From NCBI GenBank assembly GCA_948470475.1, contig OX419341.1, positions 4,142,853 to 4,206,852 on the forward strand: a DNA stretch of 64,000 nt, read 5' to 3'. The translations under genes were made by a program, and so were the position numbers. Source of the DNA: Galaxea fascicularis. Lineage: Eukaryota; Cnidaria; Anthozoa; Scleractinia; Euphylliidae. The notes under the pieces are model-generated. The model ran no database searches, was not told the origin of the DNA, and worked only from the letters and a program-made list of their open reading frames with translations. This document shows, piece after piece, positions 11,101 to 19,544 of this stretch; the stretch's first letter is position 1, and each line of letters starts with the position of its first letter.

Positions 11101-13807
11101 CAGCTTCTGTCCGGCAGATATTTTGCAAGAAGTCGACAACCAGCTCGAAGTAAGAGTTACCTGGAAGCAACCAGTTTGCTCAGACAATTCGGGAGTACCT
11201 GTAGCCATTTCGTCAAACAGGCAAAGTGGAGAGTACTTTGCAGTTCCTGGTGCCTACGATGTAACTTATACAGTTACTGATCAATCTTCAAACGTAAATA
11301 ACAACTGCTCTTTTAGAATAGCTCTGACAGGTAAATGCATGCATGTATATAGTCAACCCAAGTCTTTTGTGCATTTAACATACGTGGTTCCTTCACTCCA
11401 CACACATCAAGTATCAGCCGCTGTTACAAGTTGAAACTTTTAGCTGAAACTTATGTGCAACGAAGTTTCAGCAGGCGTTGCACCGTGTAATATTGTCAGT
11501 TTCGTGGAACTTTTTTGAACTTCCATAGCGAGACACGTTTCACCGCGACAAGCAGAACCGCTTTCTACTGCCGCAACGGTCGCAACGATCGCAGTGGTGT
11601 TCAAAACAAGAGTTTAATCGTGTAACACTACTTCGTCAAACTGGTCTCGCCCTGTCTTGTTACGCTACACTGCGTAAGCCAATCAGAATCGGAACAACAT
11701 TTCGAGACCAGTTTCAATGTTCCCGAACAAGTTTCGACCTTTTATGTTACACGGTGCAACGCCTGCTGAAACTGGTTTCTCAACGCCGTTGCACATAAGT
11801 TTCACCTTAAAGTTTCATCGTGTAACAGCGGCTTTTAAAGTAGACATGTGTGGCACTTGGACAGTCACGATGCAGGTGGGGTTGGCCACTTTGATCGAAC
11901 GTTTATGAGGATTTAGATATGTGAGCGAAAACCTATCACTTTGGGTGTAATGTGCCTGGCAACAATTTGTGGTGTTCTACGAGGTTGACTTTGCCGTGTC
12001 ATGCGTCCTCCATCACTATAGGCTGGAATCTTCAAAGGAAACATCTTAGAATATCTATATACTGCTCTACACTGGTGCCTTGCCAGGATGCCTCTCTTCA
12101 CACCGCAAGGCGATGATAAAACTGTTGAAAATTAATACTGAGAGTTTGTAACATTACAGACTTCTAACATAAGCATGTTTCTTATCTACCTATCGTTGGC
12201 ACTTAACAGCACAGAATATGTGTTGAATAATACAGGTAGTCAAACCGCTTTCTTCTCATTACGCTTTAGACGCCCGAATTTTTCCACCCATTTATTATTT
12301 TTGAAACACTATTGACTGTTGTTTATTTTTTATGCATACCTTTGACAGCCAAAAGTTGTCCTCAATTCCCACCACCCCAGAATGGAGCTTTAGCTTGCAG
12401 AAACCCAGGTAGTCCACATGAAGTGTGCGTCGCAATGTGTAGGACTGGGACCGACTTTGAATACAATCCTGGTCTTGTTTACTTCTGTTCGGGTGAAGGG
12501 TGGCAACATATTCCGTTTGGACCGTCTCACCCATATGATACCACCTGGCCTAGCTGCTCTGGTAAGAGGCCACATTGTTGTGTATTTGTTTGGGGAGACA
12601 TTTACTTTTCGATACACTTTTGCCTACCGCACACACTACACGATCACAAGTGTAAATAGCAATAGTAGTGGCATTAGCATTCTCGGTGTCACTGCCAATA
12701 CGAATTCGCGCACACAATACAAACTCAATCATCAGGCCAGATAAAATCCTGTTGACAAAATTTAAAAAGGAGATGTCTCTTCTTGGTTCTGGAAATAGTA
12801 AGCAATTTTTTGAAAAAGGAAAAATGCAAAATCTTGATTTCGTTACACCTCTCGGAATCTCAACGAGTCCAAAGTCATGTACTAGACATTTTCCTTTCTC
12901 TTGCCCTCCTGATGGTCATTTCACAAGTGGGAGATGTGGCGTGAAGTAAGCACGAGCATAAGCGCAAATAGCAACAATTACATAAACACAGCAAACAGTG
13001 CTTCTCCGTCCGCCATCAAGCCTCCCATGCAGACCTTCTCAAGGCTTGGTCACGCGTTTGTTGCTCACGAACGTCTGCTGAACGGAGCAGCGACTTCCGT
13101 TCCCCGGCCGTCAACCGCTATTTAAATAATCTAATCAATATTGGGTCACTGTTTTTCACTGAGATAGCCAATCGCACTCTGCGAAAGAACTGAAATCCCG
13201 GGAACCATTCAAAGCGAGCTTATCTAAAAACGGCCTCAGATTGCTCCAGTCCGCGAACGTGAAAGCGGAACGCGTGACGAAGCCCTAAGAGCGTCTGCGT
13301 GGGAGGCTATTCGTCATCTTGTTTCTCCGCCGATGTGACTTGCACTGCGCATGCGTATGCCGCTAGAGTGAACGTCCTTGTATTTTTACCTCTTTACGCT
13401 TGTGCTTATCTCACAACTGCGAACCAAGCTTAACGATAAAATGTAACAACACAATACGGAAATAGCGTGCATTTCATTTCAATTATTTTATTGGGTTGGC
13501 CAATCCAGACTCGGTCGTTTAGATATCATTAAAAAATATTGTTTTTCATTTTTGCTTTCGTTTCTTTCCCATATCAGCCAATGCGGGCCCATCACACGTG
13601 AGACAATTACCATATTACTTCTACAATGGTGACGCGAATGACGTTCAAGACGATATAAAAACGAACTTCTTGACCATTTTTAATGACGTCATTAGGTCTC
13701 CTTTAGATTGCTCACCGTGTTCCAAGGATGACATTTCCGTTTCTGTGGGAGCAACAAGTAATTTCCGATTTGTTCTTTGTAATTATATAGGACAATTAAT
13801 CACCTGA
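1356..13807 (+). CDS. Secreted sushi/HYR protein, SRPX-like (copy 1)
   Basis: Seven-exon gene assembled from splice signals: 1356-1473, 4169-4354, 5580-5783, 6819-7079, 11082-11330, 12349-12561 and 13578 to about 13757/13807. Every junction is phase 1, as usual for shuffled extracellular modules. The product is about 486 residues: a hydrophobic signal peptide followed by a short Cys-rich stretch (exon 1, motif CPEGYYGPAC), sushi 1, sushi 2, HYR 1 (starts DFSPPRLTCPP), HYR 2 (starts DAEPPTCSFCP), a third sushi-like module and a unique C-terminal exon. Module order resembles vertebrate SRPX/SRPX2 (sushi-sushi-HYR-sushi), but there are two HYR modules and no recognisable DUF4174. The role is inferred to be extracellular matrix or cell-surface adhesion. 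Exon 3 uses a GC donor (5784-5785). The 3' end is uncertain: the stop at 13805-13807 lies inside a MITE, while splicing from 13757 to 14691 would end the protein with a stop at 14699-14701. ATG chosen because it opens the signal peptide. Confidence 0.82.
1521..1911. mobile_element. MITE, GGGAG family, partial copy
   Basis: Begins GGGAGCTTAAG after TA and folds on itself: the left half (acaaacttctcg-like and 'ttcgcgattattcc' segments) reappears as reverse complement in the right half ('ggaataatcgcgaa'). The right terminal inverted repeat is missing, so the copy is truncated or diverged. It lies in intron 1 of the SRPX-like gene. Similar copies are at 8.6, 9.0, 9.67 and 10.3 kb; a shorter relative with the same ends is at 19.28 kb. 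Confidence 0.7.
1912..4168. other. Intron 1 remainder, no coding signal
   Basis: No convincing exon was found. Short open frames on either strand have no domain character and lack matching splice sites. A small hairpin is present at 3416-3460, with arms that spell a reverse-complementary TTACTTCAAACAAC. Confidence 0.5.
4355..4500. repeat. CACTGT hexanucleotide microsatellite
   Basis: From about 4373 to 4488 the sequence is a run of CACTGT units, preceded by degenerate CACTG/CATTGC variants. It starts about 20 bases after the splice donor of SRPX-like exon 2 (GT at 4355-4356). Because the unit is a multiple of three it produces long artificial open frames (Ser-Leu, Thr-Val or Cys-His repeats), none of which is taken as coding. 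Confidence 0.9.
5079..5170. repeat. Foldback/MITE hairpin
   Basis: Arms CCCGTGCAAACGCTCGCAAC and its reverse complement flank an inner ACAATGTTG-rich core that is itself palindromic around GGGCCC. TTAA-like sequence sits on both sides. Intronic. Confidence 0.75.
5784..6818. other. Intron 3, no coding signal; GAT/GAC-rich patch
   Basis: This intron starts with the rare GC donor and ends with CAG at 6816-6818. Bases about 6665-6760 form an imperfect GAT/GAC/AAT trinucleotide stretch. Nothing else recognised. Confidence 0.5.
7114..7199. repeat. GC-rich foldback hairpin
   Basis: TAGTCTCCTTCGCAGCCGTC is followed by its imperfect reverse complement ending GACGGTTGCCGAGGAGGAGT. It starts about 35 bases after the splice donor of HYR exon 1 at 7080. 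MITE-like, no coding capacity. Confidence 0.7.
7200..8159. other. Intron 4, first part, nothing recognised
   Basis: AT-rich intronic sequence. No exon, RNA gene or clear repeat identified. Confidence 0.45.
8160..8307. mobile_element. MITE with AAGGGCCTGATTACATGAGC ends
   Basis: 148 bp with near-perfect terminal inverted repeats of about 28 bases (AAGGGCCTGATTACATGAGC... and reverse complement ending in TCAGGCCCTTA). No coding capacity. Intronic. Confidence 0.8.
8597..8950. mobile_element. MITE, GGGAG family
   Basis: Starts GGGAGCTTCAGC and carries the family's internal blocks: a TTTAGTACATTTCTTTGC segment, a GAGAACTTGAGAGCATGATG segment, an AATGGAATAACCGTAAAGG segment and a terminal GTCGCCGTCGCCGTTGC. 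Diverged from the cleaner copy at 9672-9987. Confidence 0.65.
8955..9660. mobile_element. MITE, GGGAG family, split by a nested insertion
   Basis: Left part 8955-9088 (AGGGAACTTACAAGC, then the family's TTACATTTTGGTACATTTCT block and ATGTGAAATGGCCAA). Right part from about 9502 (AAATTTCATGTTTTCTAGAG, then GAACGTGAAGGCGTGACGG) continues the same family sequence after an unrelated 413-bp element. Confidence 0.65.
9089..9501. mobile_element. Nested MITE with GACTAGGTTTACACTAGAGG ends
   Basis: Terminal inverted repeats GACTAGGTTTACACTAGAGG at the left and the reverse complement CCTCTAGTGTAAACCTAGTC at the right. The interior is rich in CGGATTC motifs in both orientations. It interrupts the GGGAG-family MITE, so it is the younger of the two. 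An open frame across its middle (9243-9479) has no protein character. Confidence 0.8.
9672..9987. mobile_element. MITE, GGGAG family, full-length copy
   Basis: 316 bp beginning GGGAGTTTAAGCAACGAG and ending CTCGTTGCTTAAACTCCC, flanked on both sides by TA. The TA target duplication and short inverted ends fit non-autonomous Tc1/mariner-like elements; this class call is an inference. Internal blocks (TTCTCGTTTGTGTAA, TTCGCGATTATTCCAATTTG) match the other copies. Confidence 0.8.
10156..10257. repeat. Foldback MITE, GTCCAATTCG ends
   Basis: 102 bp with arms of about 28 bases: GTCCAATTCGACCTGTAATC and the matching GATTACAGACCGAATTGGAC. Intronic, non-coding. Confidence 0.8.
10307..10741. mobile_element. 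MITE, GGGAG family
   Basis: Contains the family blocks TTCGCCAGCA, AAATTGGAATAATTGCGAAA, TTTTGGTACATTTCTTTACC and a right end GTTCTTAAACTCCC followed by TA. Its left end is diverged. Overlapping short open frames arise from the repeat and are not genes. Confidence 0.65.
11416..11833. mobile_element. MITE, AGCCGCTGTTACA ends
   Basis: 418 bp, inverted ends AGCCGCTGTTACAAGTTGAA and reverse complement ...TTCATCGTGTAACAGCGGCT. Sub-terminal blocks GAAACTTATGTGCAACG and TGAAACTTCGTTGC-like repeat inward. Located in intron 5 about 85 bases after the HYR 2 exon. Confidence 0.8.
13018..13309. mobile_element. MITE, AGCCTCCCA ends
   Basis: Left end AGCCTCCCATGCAGACCTTC...CACGCGTT, right end AACGCGTGACGAAGCCC...GCGTGGGAGGCT. 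A partial relative of the right end occurs at about 56690-56745 (GAACGTGTGACAAAGCTC...GTAGGAGGCTA). Lies in intron 6. Confidence 0.7.
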
Positions 13808-13904
13808 CGAGGGAATTCCACGTTAATTTTACGCGAGTGCAATATCGAGTGCGATATCGTTTTTCAAGTGAAATTGAACGTGGAATTCACGAGTCAGGTG
13901 ATTA
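13796..13904. mobile_element. TTAA-flanked MITE overlapping the apparent stop of copy 1
   Basis: Palindromic element with ends TTAATCACCTGACGAG... and ...GAGTCAGGTGATTAA; inner arms contain GGAATTCCACGTT and AACGTGGAATTC. TTAA at both termini suggests piggyBac-type target choice (inference). The first in-frame stop of SRPX-like exon 7 (13805-13807) is inside its left end. Confidence 0.8.
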
Positions 13905-14321
13905 AATTTTTTTGAATCGCATAGCTTCTTATTTAAAAAACAGAGCTTCCTTCGACCATTTTTTCTTTCGCGACAGACTTCCGCCGTGCTGGTAAGCGTA
14001 AGCGACTTATCAAAACAAGGAAAATCTTTTATTTCCTCACTTTCCTGAGGTTTTTTGCTTTGTAAACTGGGACAATTGTTTTGAGAACATAATTAAAACT
14101 AATTGTTTCGAATCGTGTCTGCGTTGCTATTTGCAATATCGGCTTGCCTCGTTTTCAAGTCGGAATTCCACTTTGAATATTTCGCTTCGATAGCCAGTCA
14201 GATGGTGAGAATTTATCTTGCTATGTGATTCTTTGTAAAATAATCAGTGTGAGATCACAACATTTAGTTCTTCCTCTTGAAGCTCCCCCCTTTTGCCAGC
14301 AATCATCTCATTAATGTGGTT

Positions 14322-14580
14322 CCAGGGGGGTAGCCAGGATTTCTAGGAGGGGGGGTTCCAAATTGGTTCCAACGAAAACAGTTGGTCTAAAATCCTTACA
14401 TTACGTACGTACAAATAGATACCACAATGACGTTAACTGTACTTATTGTAAGCATAGAACAAAACGAAGAATTTCAGGAATCGAGAGCCCATTACACTCT
14501 TACTGGGATAAAATCACCGTTAAAAATACGAGAGGGGGGGTTCCGGAACCCCTAAAACCCTCCCCTGGCTACGCCCCTGG
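14322..14580. mobile_element. MITE with CCAGGGG...CCCCTGG ends
   Basis: Left end CCAGGGGGGTAGCCAGGATT, right end CCTCCCCTGGCTACGCCCCTGG, with G7-8 homopolymers just inside each end. Non-autonomous DNA element by structure. Confidence 0.7.
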
Positions 14581-14690
14581 GTTCAGATTTCTAGCGTAGT
14601 TTTCAGTACTATAAGAATAAGATGTATTTGCCACTTTGTACCTCGTGAGTGTTAACATTTGCTTTTTTTTTTTTCTAATAATCATTACAG

Positions 14691-14750
14691 GTTCGAAGTA
14701 AAAGGAAGCTCCCCAGTTGACGGAAACAAGATTCCTCCGATCGGTTAAAT
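14691..14750 (+). other. Possible alternative last exon of SRPX-like copy 1
   Basis: A good acceptor (poly-T tract then ATTACAG ending 14690) opens here. Joined from a phase-1 donor at 13757/13758, the reading frame gives Ser-Ser-Lys and a stop at 14699-14701. A different frame of the same segment stays open a little longer (reads FEVKGSSPVDGNK) but needs a phase the upstream exon does not supply. Which version is used cannot be decided from sequence alone. Confidence 0.35.
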
Positions 14751-14754
14751 GTTA

Positions 14755-14880
14755 ATGATAATATTGATGACGATGACATGACGATGACATGACGATGACA
14801 CGACGGTGACGGTGACGGTCATGATGATGATGATAACAATGACGATGACAATGAAGATAATGGTAATGATAATAAATGCG
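14755..14880. repeat. Imperfect GAT/GAC trinucleotide array
   Basis: About 120 bases of ATGACGATGAC-type units grading into ATGATGATG and AATGAT. Simple-sequence repeat. Confidence 0.85.
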
Positions 14881-15059
14881 TGGAATACTATTCTTGTTGT
14901 TCATTTCTCTGCCTAACAATATAAAACGGAGTGAGTAAAATGAAGTGCATGTCATTTACGCACAAGTTGGACATAAAAGTTCAGTTTGGAATGAGAGAAA
15001 GAGCGGGTGAATTTTCTGATTTTCGTCGACAAAATCGACAATACTAAGCTACTCAGTAG

Positions 15060-15410
15060 CGTGCATGAGCGAAAAGAGTCCCCTTCCTATAGAGAGGGAG
15101 CGTCCCCCTTCTTTAGGGCAAGAAAGGGAGAATCCTCTTCGTACATAGCACATAGAAGGGAATCCCCCTTCCTACATGGCAAACATAAGGAAAATCCCCA
15201 ATCTTAAATAGCATGTATAAGACGAAGCCCCACTTGTCTCTTTGTAAATATCCGGTAGATGAGTAAGAATCGCCCATTTTATATAGCAGATACAAGTGAG
15301 AGTCTTCTCTTTAGTTTGTTTATCACAAGAACCGACTTTCTGATAAGTCCGAACAAGCTAAACCTGCCTCTCCAATCGTATATATATATAAATATGTGTA
15401 TGTGTATATA
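15060..15410. repeat. Degenerate tandem array, paralogous to 20.8-21.4 kb
   Basis: Successive units of roughly 40-45 bases carry the pattern TAGCA.ATA.AAG.GAATCCCCCTTC. The same pattern occurs at 20.82-20.93 kb and 21.24-21.30 kb, and both arrays are followed by a matching AAACCTGCCTC(T/C)CCAAT/ATTC stretch (15360 and 21430). This marks the left part of a duplicated block upstream of the beta-helix gene. Confidence 0.6.
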
Positions 15411-15411
15411 T

Positions 15412-15531
15412 AAATGTTTTTTCATTCAAAAAAGGATCAGTTAGTAGTTCGCTGTTGTTACTTTCTTCATTCAACTATATATATATAACAGCGAATTACT
15501 AACTGATCCTTTTTTGAATGAAAAAACATTT
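15412..15531. repeat. Inverted repeat abutting a tRNA-like sequence
   Basis: Arms of about 45 bases (AAATGTTTTTTCATTCAAAA... and its reverse complement ending TTGAATGAAAAAACATTT) separated by about 30 bases including a TATATATATA run. The right arm touches the tRNA-like sequence at 15534-15605, so together they probably form one composite short element. Confidence 0.75.
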
Positions 15532-15533
15532 AT

Positions 15534-15605
15534 GCCGTGAGTGGGAATCGAACCCGCGTCCCCCGAGTTACTAGTCGGGTGTGCTAACCACTGCATCATC
15601 ACGAC
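15534..15605 (-). repeat. tRNA-like sequence, probable SINE head or tRNA pseudogene
   Basis: On the minus strand a 72-nt sequence has a fully paired 7-bp acceptor stem (GTCGTGA with TCACGGC), a box-A-like GATGCAGTGGTTAGCAC and a box-B GGTTCGATTCC. The anticodon arm has an 8-nt loop (CTAGTAAC, resembling a tRNA-Thr AGT loop with one extra base) and the T stem has a mismatch. The defects argue against a working tRNA and for a tRNA-derived SINE or pseudogene. Confidence 0.6.
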
Positions 15606-15919
15606 AACCCTGCTGGCAGCAGAGCAATCAGTGCATTTACTGGTTAGCCACGGGGTTCCCCGGCGTTTTAACATTCAGGAACAGGACATATAATTCGCCA
15701 CCCTCTTCAATGAAATATAAAACATTTGTCAGGTAATAAACAACCACAATTGGGGTGTGTCAACAAGAGCTGCGTGCGACCCTCTTTATTATGCCTTTAC
15801 AAGCAAAATGCATCTGATGAAAATAAATCAGAAACGTCGAAAAACCCAAACAGTCCAAATGACGCTCATATAACAATGATTCAATTAACGCGCTGAAACT
15901 TACACATAGTCACTTGTAA

Positions 15920-16090
15920 ATACCAGGGCGTTACCAATCGATGGAAATCGATGATCGGAAAATCAATCGATCAATCGATGGTAATCGATTACGTTTAGTT
16001 AATTGGCATCGATTGGCATCGGCCAATCGATGGACAATCGATAATCACAGAAAAGTAGTTGTTAACTACATCGATTGACATCGATTGTCG
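15920..16090. repeat. ATCGAT-rich cluster
   Basis: About a dozen ATCGAT or near-ATCGAT motifs (ATCGATGG, AATCGATT, CATCGATTG) lie within 170 bases without a strict period. Non-coding. It could be a degenerate satellite or a cluster of binding sites. Confidence 0.7.
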
Positions 16091-16479
16091 TTCAAAATAA
16101 ATTCCGCTATTTTGTGAGAGTATATTCGCAGCGCGAATATTATTTTCTAATGTTTAGTCGCAATGTTTGAGATGAGATAAATTTGTTCACCGTAACACAA
16201 ATTAGTAAACAGCAGTTCTCAGTGTTCCTGGTTGCTGTGATTCTCGCAATATTCAGCGGCACAATAGTCGTCGTTGAAACTCAGTTAAGCCTACAACTTA
16301 TTATTATGTGATCACTGCACTTACGTCAATTACTGTTTTTCTTTTAATTATTGATGTAACAAGCCTTTTGTTTTCGTCCTTACTTCAATTAATAATATTT
16401 TTGTTGACTTGCTACATGTTTCAGTCGAGTAAACGTAAGCTTTTGTTCAAGTTCTACCACGTCCGACGGTGTCAATTTG

Positions 16480-16660
16480 TACTGAAAGATTACAGCTTTA
16501 TATGATCTTGATTTTCACTAGTTCTAAGAAACATACGTCTTGCTCTAAGTGCCAAATAATTCAGTTTCTCCTCAGGATGAAAGCAGCATTTCGGATTCAC
16601 TAGCTATCTTCACATATTGCTATTTGCAAAATTGTGCCACGATGCTAGCAACTGGCAAAA
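16480..16660 (+). pseudogene. Duplicated upstream fragment of the beta-helix gene
   Basis: Bases from ATTACAGCTTTATATGATC to ATTGTGCCACGATGCTAGC match, with substitutions and small indels, 21.72-21.86 kb just upstream of the intact beta-helix gene (GTTACAGCTTTATATGTTC ... ATTGTGCCACGGTTCTGAG), including a shared CAGTTTCTCnTCnG(G/T)ATGAA block. No beta-helix coding sequence follows, so only the 5' flank survives. Confidence 0.65.
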
Positions 16661-17560
16661 TTGCCATGCTTATCAGCGCTTCAGTTGTAATAGGGGAAAA
16701 TATAGTAATTGGCCAAAAATTCTATTTCTTAGGCCATTTCAGTAACAAAAAAACGCAAACATCGCGTATGAATATTTTGCATGAAATAGTGAGCGAAAAC
16801 TTTAAAGCCCCCTCAGTGTTCTAAATAAATAAATCATACGATGACATTTTCTCCAACTTGTATCTTATTCTTTTAAGAGGCATATTAAACAAATAAAATC
16901 CCCTTGTTGCCAAATGCAAGCAAAGGCAACAGTCCTCATGTGACGGACTGCATGATTAACAGCACTTAAACACATGCGCGGAAACCATTTCTCAAGGAAT
17001 AAACACTGCGGCGGCAATTAAACGTGCTCCAATTGGGATAATCATTTAAGGTTGTGGTTTATGCTCATAATATTGAAATGATAACCGTGTTTTCTTTATG
17101 TATTTTGCTTCACGATGATTACTTTTTCAGCTGTTTCTAGTCGTAATCGCAGAAATTTAAGTATCCCTGTCCAACAGAAGAAGAAGACTCATTATCGAAG
17201 ATGCGTTGTCAAGATAGTAGTGCAATTACTTGAGTAAATGCGTCACCCATTTGTAAGTTTTGTTTGCGCAAAAAAAGTATTCCAGACAGTAATCCACTTA
17301 TAGTATTAGGAAAGAGAAAAAGGAAAGTGATGGACTAAAAAAAAGAAATAAGTTGTTTTCTTGTTTGGCCATAGCAAACATAAACCAGAGGCTGGTGACA
17401 ACATCTTTGAAGCTTTCTTATGGACGGCCTTCCCAAAGGTGACACACTGTTTCTTCGACGATAAAAATAATACTTTCAATTTGTTAACCAAAGCCCTAGA
17501 GTGTTTGTCCCCACTGATCCCCAGTCCATGGTTCACCAACATGACCTCCACTCGGCATGC
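16661..17560. other. Intergenic, nothing recognised
   Basis: AT-rich sequence without credible exons. Short open frames on both strands (for example 17306-17573) overlap one another and show no domain features. Confidence 0.45.
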
Positions 17561-18840
17561 GCAGTGTTGGTGAACAATAGCAAAAGAGCTATTTGTTAAG
17601 GTGATTCCTCAGTATTGCATTGCGCATCCCTACTGCGCACGATTTCGCGTCATTAGCACGCACAAATTAGCGCGTGCACGTACTGACAACGAAAGAATTT
17701 CCATCAAGCTTAACTCGATAGCGAAATAAATGTTCGTTTTCTTTTAAACGAGCATGGTGACCTATATTTTTTATTGCATAATAATAGTGTACATATTATC
17801 CTCCTTTATTTAAAAAAAAACTAAAAAATTTTATCGGAAGGAAAAAAAGATATAGGTGAAAGAGTGCACGAAACCGTTGCTCTGTGATGCAAATTATGAC
17901 CGCGAAAATAACGACTCTACCAACTCTTTACGTCCACGTCGTTTTAAATAGTGTGATGTTTCCACAAATTTTATATGATATTGTCCTATATGCTCGACAC
18001 TTTCTACCTGTCAAGTTTTTTCCCGAGTATTTCTTTTAAAAACTATGTTTCGAGCTACCGCAAAATGTAACGTGGACCGATGAATAACGTGCGTGATTAG
18101 AACGAGTACACGCATAAATGGGGCAAGATTGGCCCGTCGCATCTCTTAAACGAGAATGGTGACCTATCATTTTTATTGTATTTTTTGAAACAGTGCTCGG
18201 TAGAGAACATTCAGGGAAAGTTTAAAAAAAATTCATCGGGAAGTTTTATTTCTAAGGAATCACCTTAAGCCTGGGCATTGAACATGGCCTCGATGACATC
18301 ACGCGCATACTGCCAAACGCTCTAGTAAGTAGCCTGAAAATAACCTGTTTTGATTCTTAAGTACGGTGATGATGCTCGTGGGACAGGGTGCACCAAACTG
18401 TAAATTTGCGAAGCTAAGCTAACATTTCATGCTATGTTCTCGCTTAGTTTCTTTTTAAAGAACCGAACACGTCAAGTAAATATCGCTTATTGACGGTGGA
18501 AACTGAAAATTTGTCGTGCTTTACGTTTATTTTAAAGCCGGGATATTTTACAAACCGCAAAATATTAACTGTTAGCATTCAAGAAGAGATAAGGTTTCCA
18601 AATGTTCAGATTGATCTCATAATTCTCAAATCAAGCTATGAATTTATATTAATTATTTTGTGTTGGAAACTAAAGCAACCGGGAAGCAATGTTCCGCTAT
18701 TTTATCAGACTATATTAATCCATTAATTTTGTTAAAACACGTTCCTATTTGTTGTTTCAGCTTCGTAAATTGTCAAGACCGCGGCTGTCACCTCATATCA
18801 TAAATTAGACGGAAATTCACCATGGATTGCTTGCTGAGTA
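17561..18840 (+). pseudogene. Headless duplicate of the SRPX-like 5' region
   Basis: Matches about 600-1325 of the window: GTTGGTGAACAATAGCAAAA, ACATGGCCTC, AGCTAACATTTCATG.TATG, GGTGGAAACTGAAAATT, the acceptor TTTGTTGTTTCAG and the beginning of the 5'UTR exon up to GATTGCTTGCTGAGT. Similarity stops at an AAT microsatellite (18838), about 30 bases before the position of the ATG in copy 1. No downstream sushi or HYR exon was found before 21 kb. A 673-bp TTAA element is inserted in it. Confidence 0.75.
17596..18268. mobile_element. TTAA-flanked element, TTAAGGTGATTCCT ends
   Basis: Terminal inverted repeats TTAAGGTGATTCCT / AGGAATCACCTTAA bound 673 bp. Internally a GGTGACCTAT(A/C)ATTTTTATTG block occurs twice (about 17757 and 18160). 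TTAA at both ends fits piggyBac-like target choice. No transposase frame. Confidence 0.75.
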
Positions 18841-19282
18841 ATAATAATAAAAATAATAATAATTTAATTCTTATATTGCGCGCTTTCCATATGTTCACTT
18901 CCTGTTACGATCACTTCCCTATCAAGTTTTGCTAACTTTAAGAAAAAACTGCTAGAGTTTTTAATAAAATAATTACTGAATTGACCAGGCCGCTCACTTG
19001 CAGCACCATTTATGCAAACATATTGTCAGTATGTACAAGGTGGCCTCAACTAAAAGCCTGGTGGTTTCTAGAGGTCTCCTTGCCACACATTGTACTTTTT
19101 AACCTGTAAATATATTAGGAAAAAAAGGCAAATAAATAAATAAATAAATTATCAAGCGCCCATTACATGATGTCCATCTATGATAATTAAATACATTTCT
19201 TGGCCAAAGTTGAAACAGAAATCATAGACCAAGGTGCAATCAAACCGCTCGTTCGGAAACGTTACGTTCGTTCGTTACGTTA

Positions 19283-19503
19283 GGGAGCTTAAGCACGCGC
19301 GTTTTTGAGACGCGGACGGCAACCGGAAGTGAATATTTCGCACCCCAGGATAGCGGTCTCAAACAGACTTTTAAACTTAGGGTCTCTAATAGTGAAAAGA
19401 TACTTAGCGATATAAAGATAGTTGTGTGAAGACAAGTTAAAAGGGAAAACATCTCGCTTCCGGTTGCCGTTCGCGTCTCAAAAACGCGCGTGCTTAAGCT
19501 CCC
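19283..19503. mobile_element. MITE, GGGAGCTTAAGCACGCGCG ends, TA target site
   Basis: 221 bp with inverted ends of about 47 bases differing at one position near their inner part (GAGACGCGGACGG versus GAGACGCGAACGG), flanked by TA on both sides. The first 11 bases are shared with the GGGAG-family copies at 1.5-10.7 kb. Near-identity of the arms suggests a fairly recent insertion. Confidence 0.85.
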
Positions 19504-19544
19504 TATTCTCCCTCTGGAACACAAACAGAGGAGAAATAACACAG

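Noticed and set aside
12312..12744. Overlapping frames around sushi exon 6
   Set aside because: Only the 12349-12561 frame encodes the sushi cysteines and joins in phase; the others are shadows.
15534..15605. Functional tRNA-Thr gene
   Set aside because: Anticodon loop has eight bases and the T stem is mismatched; it adjoins a foldback repeat, so a SINE head or pseudogene is likelier.
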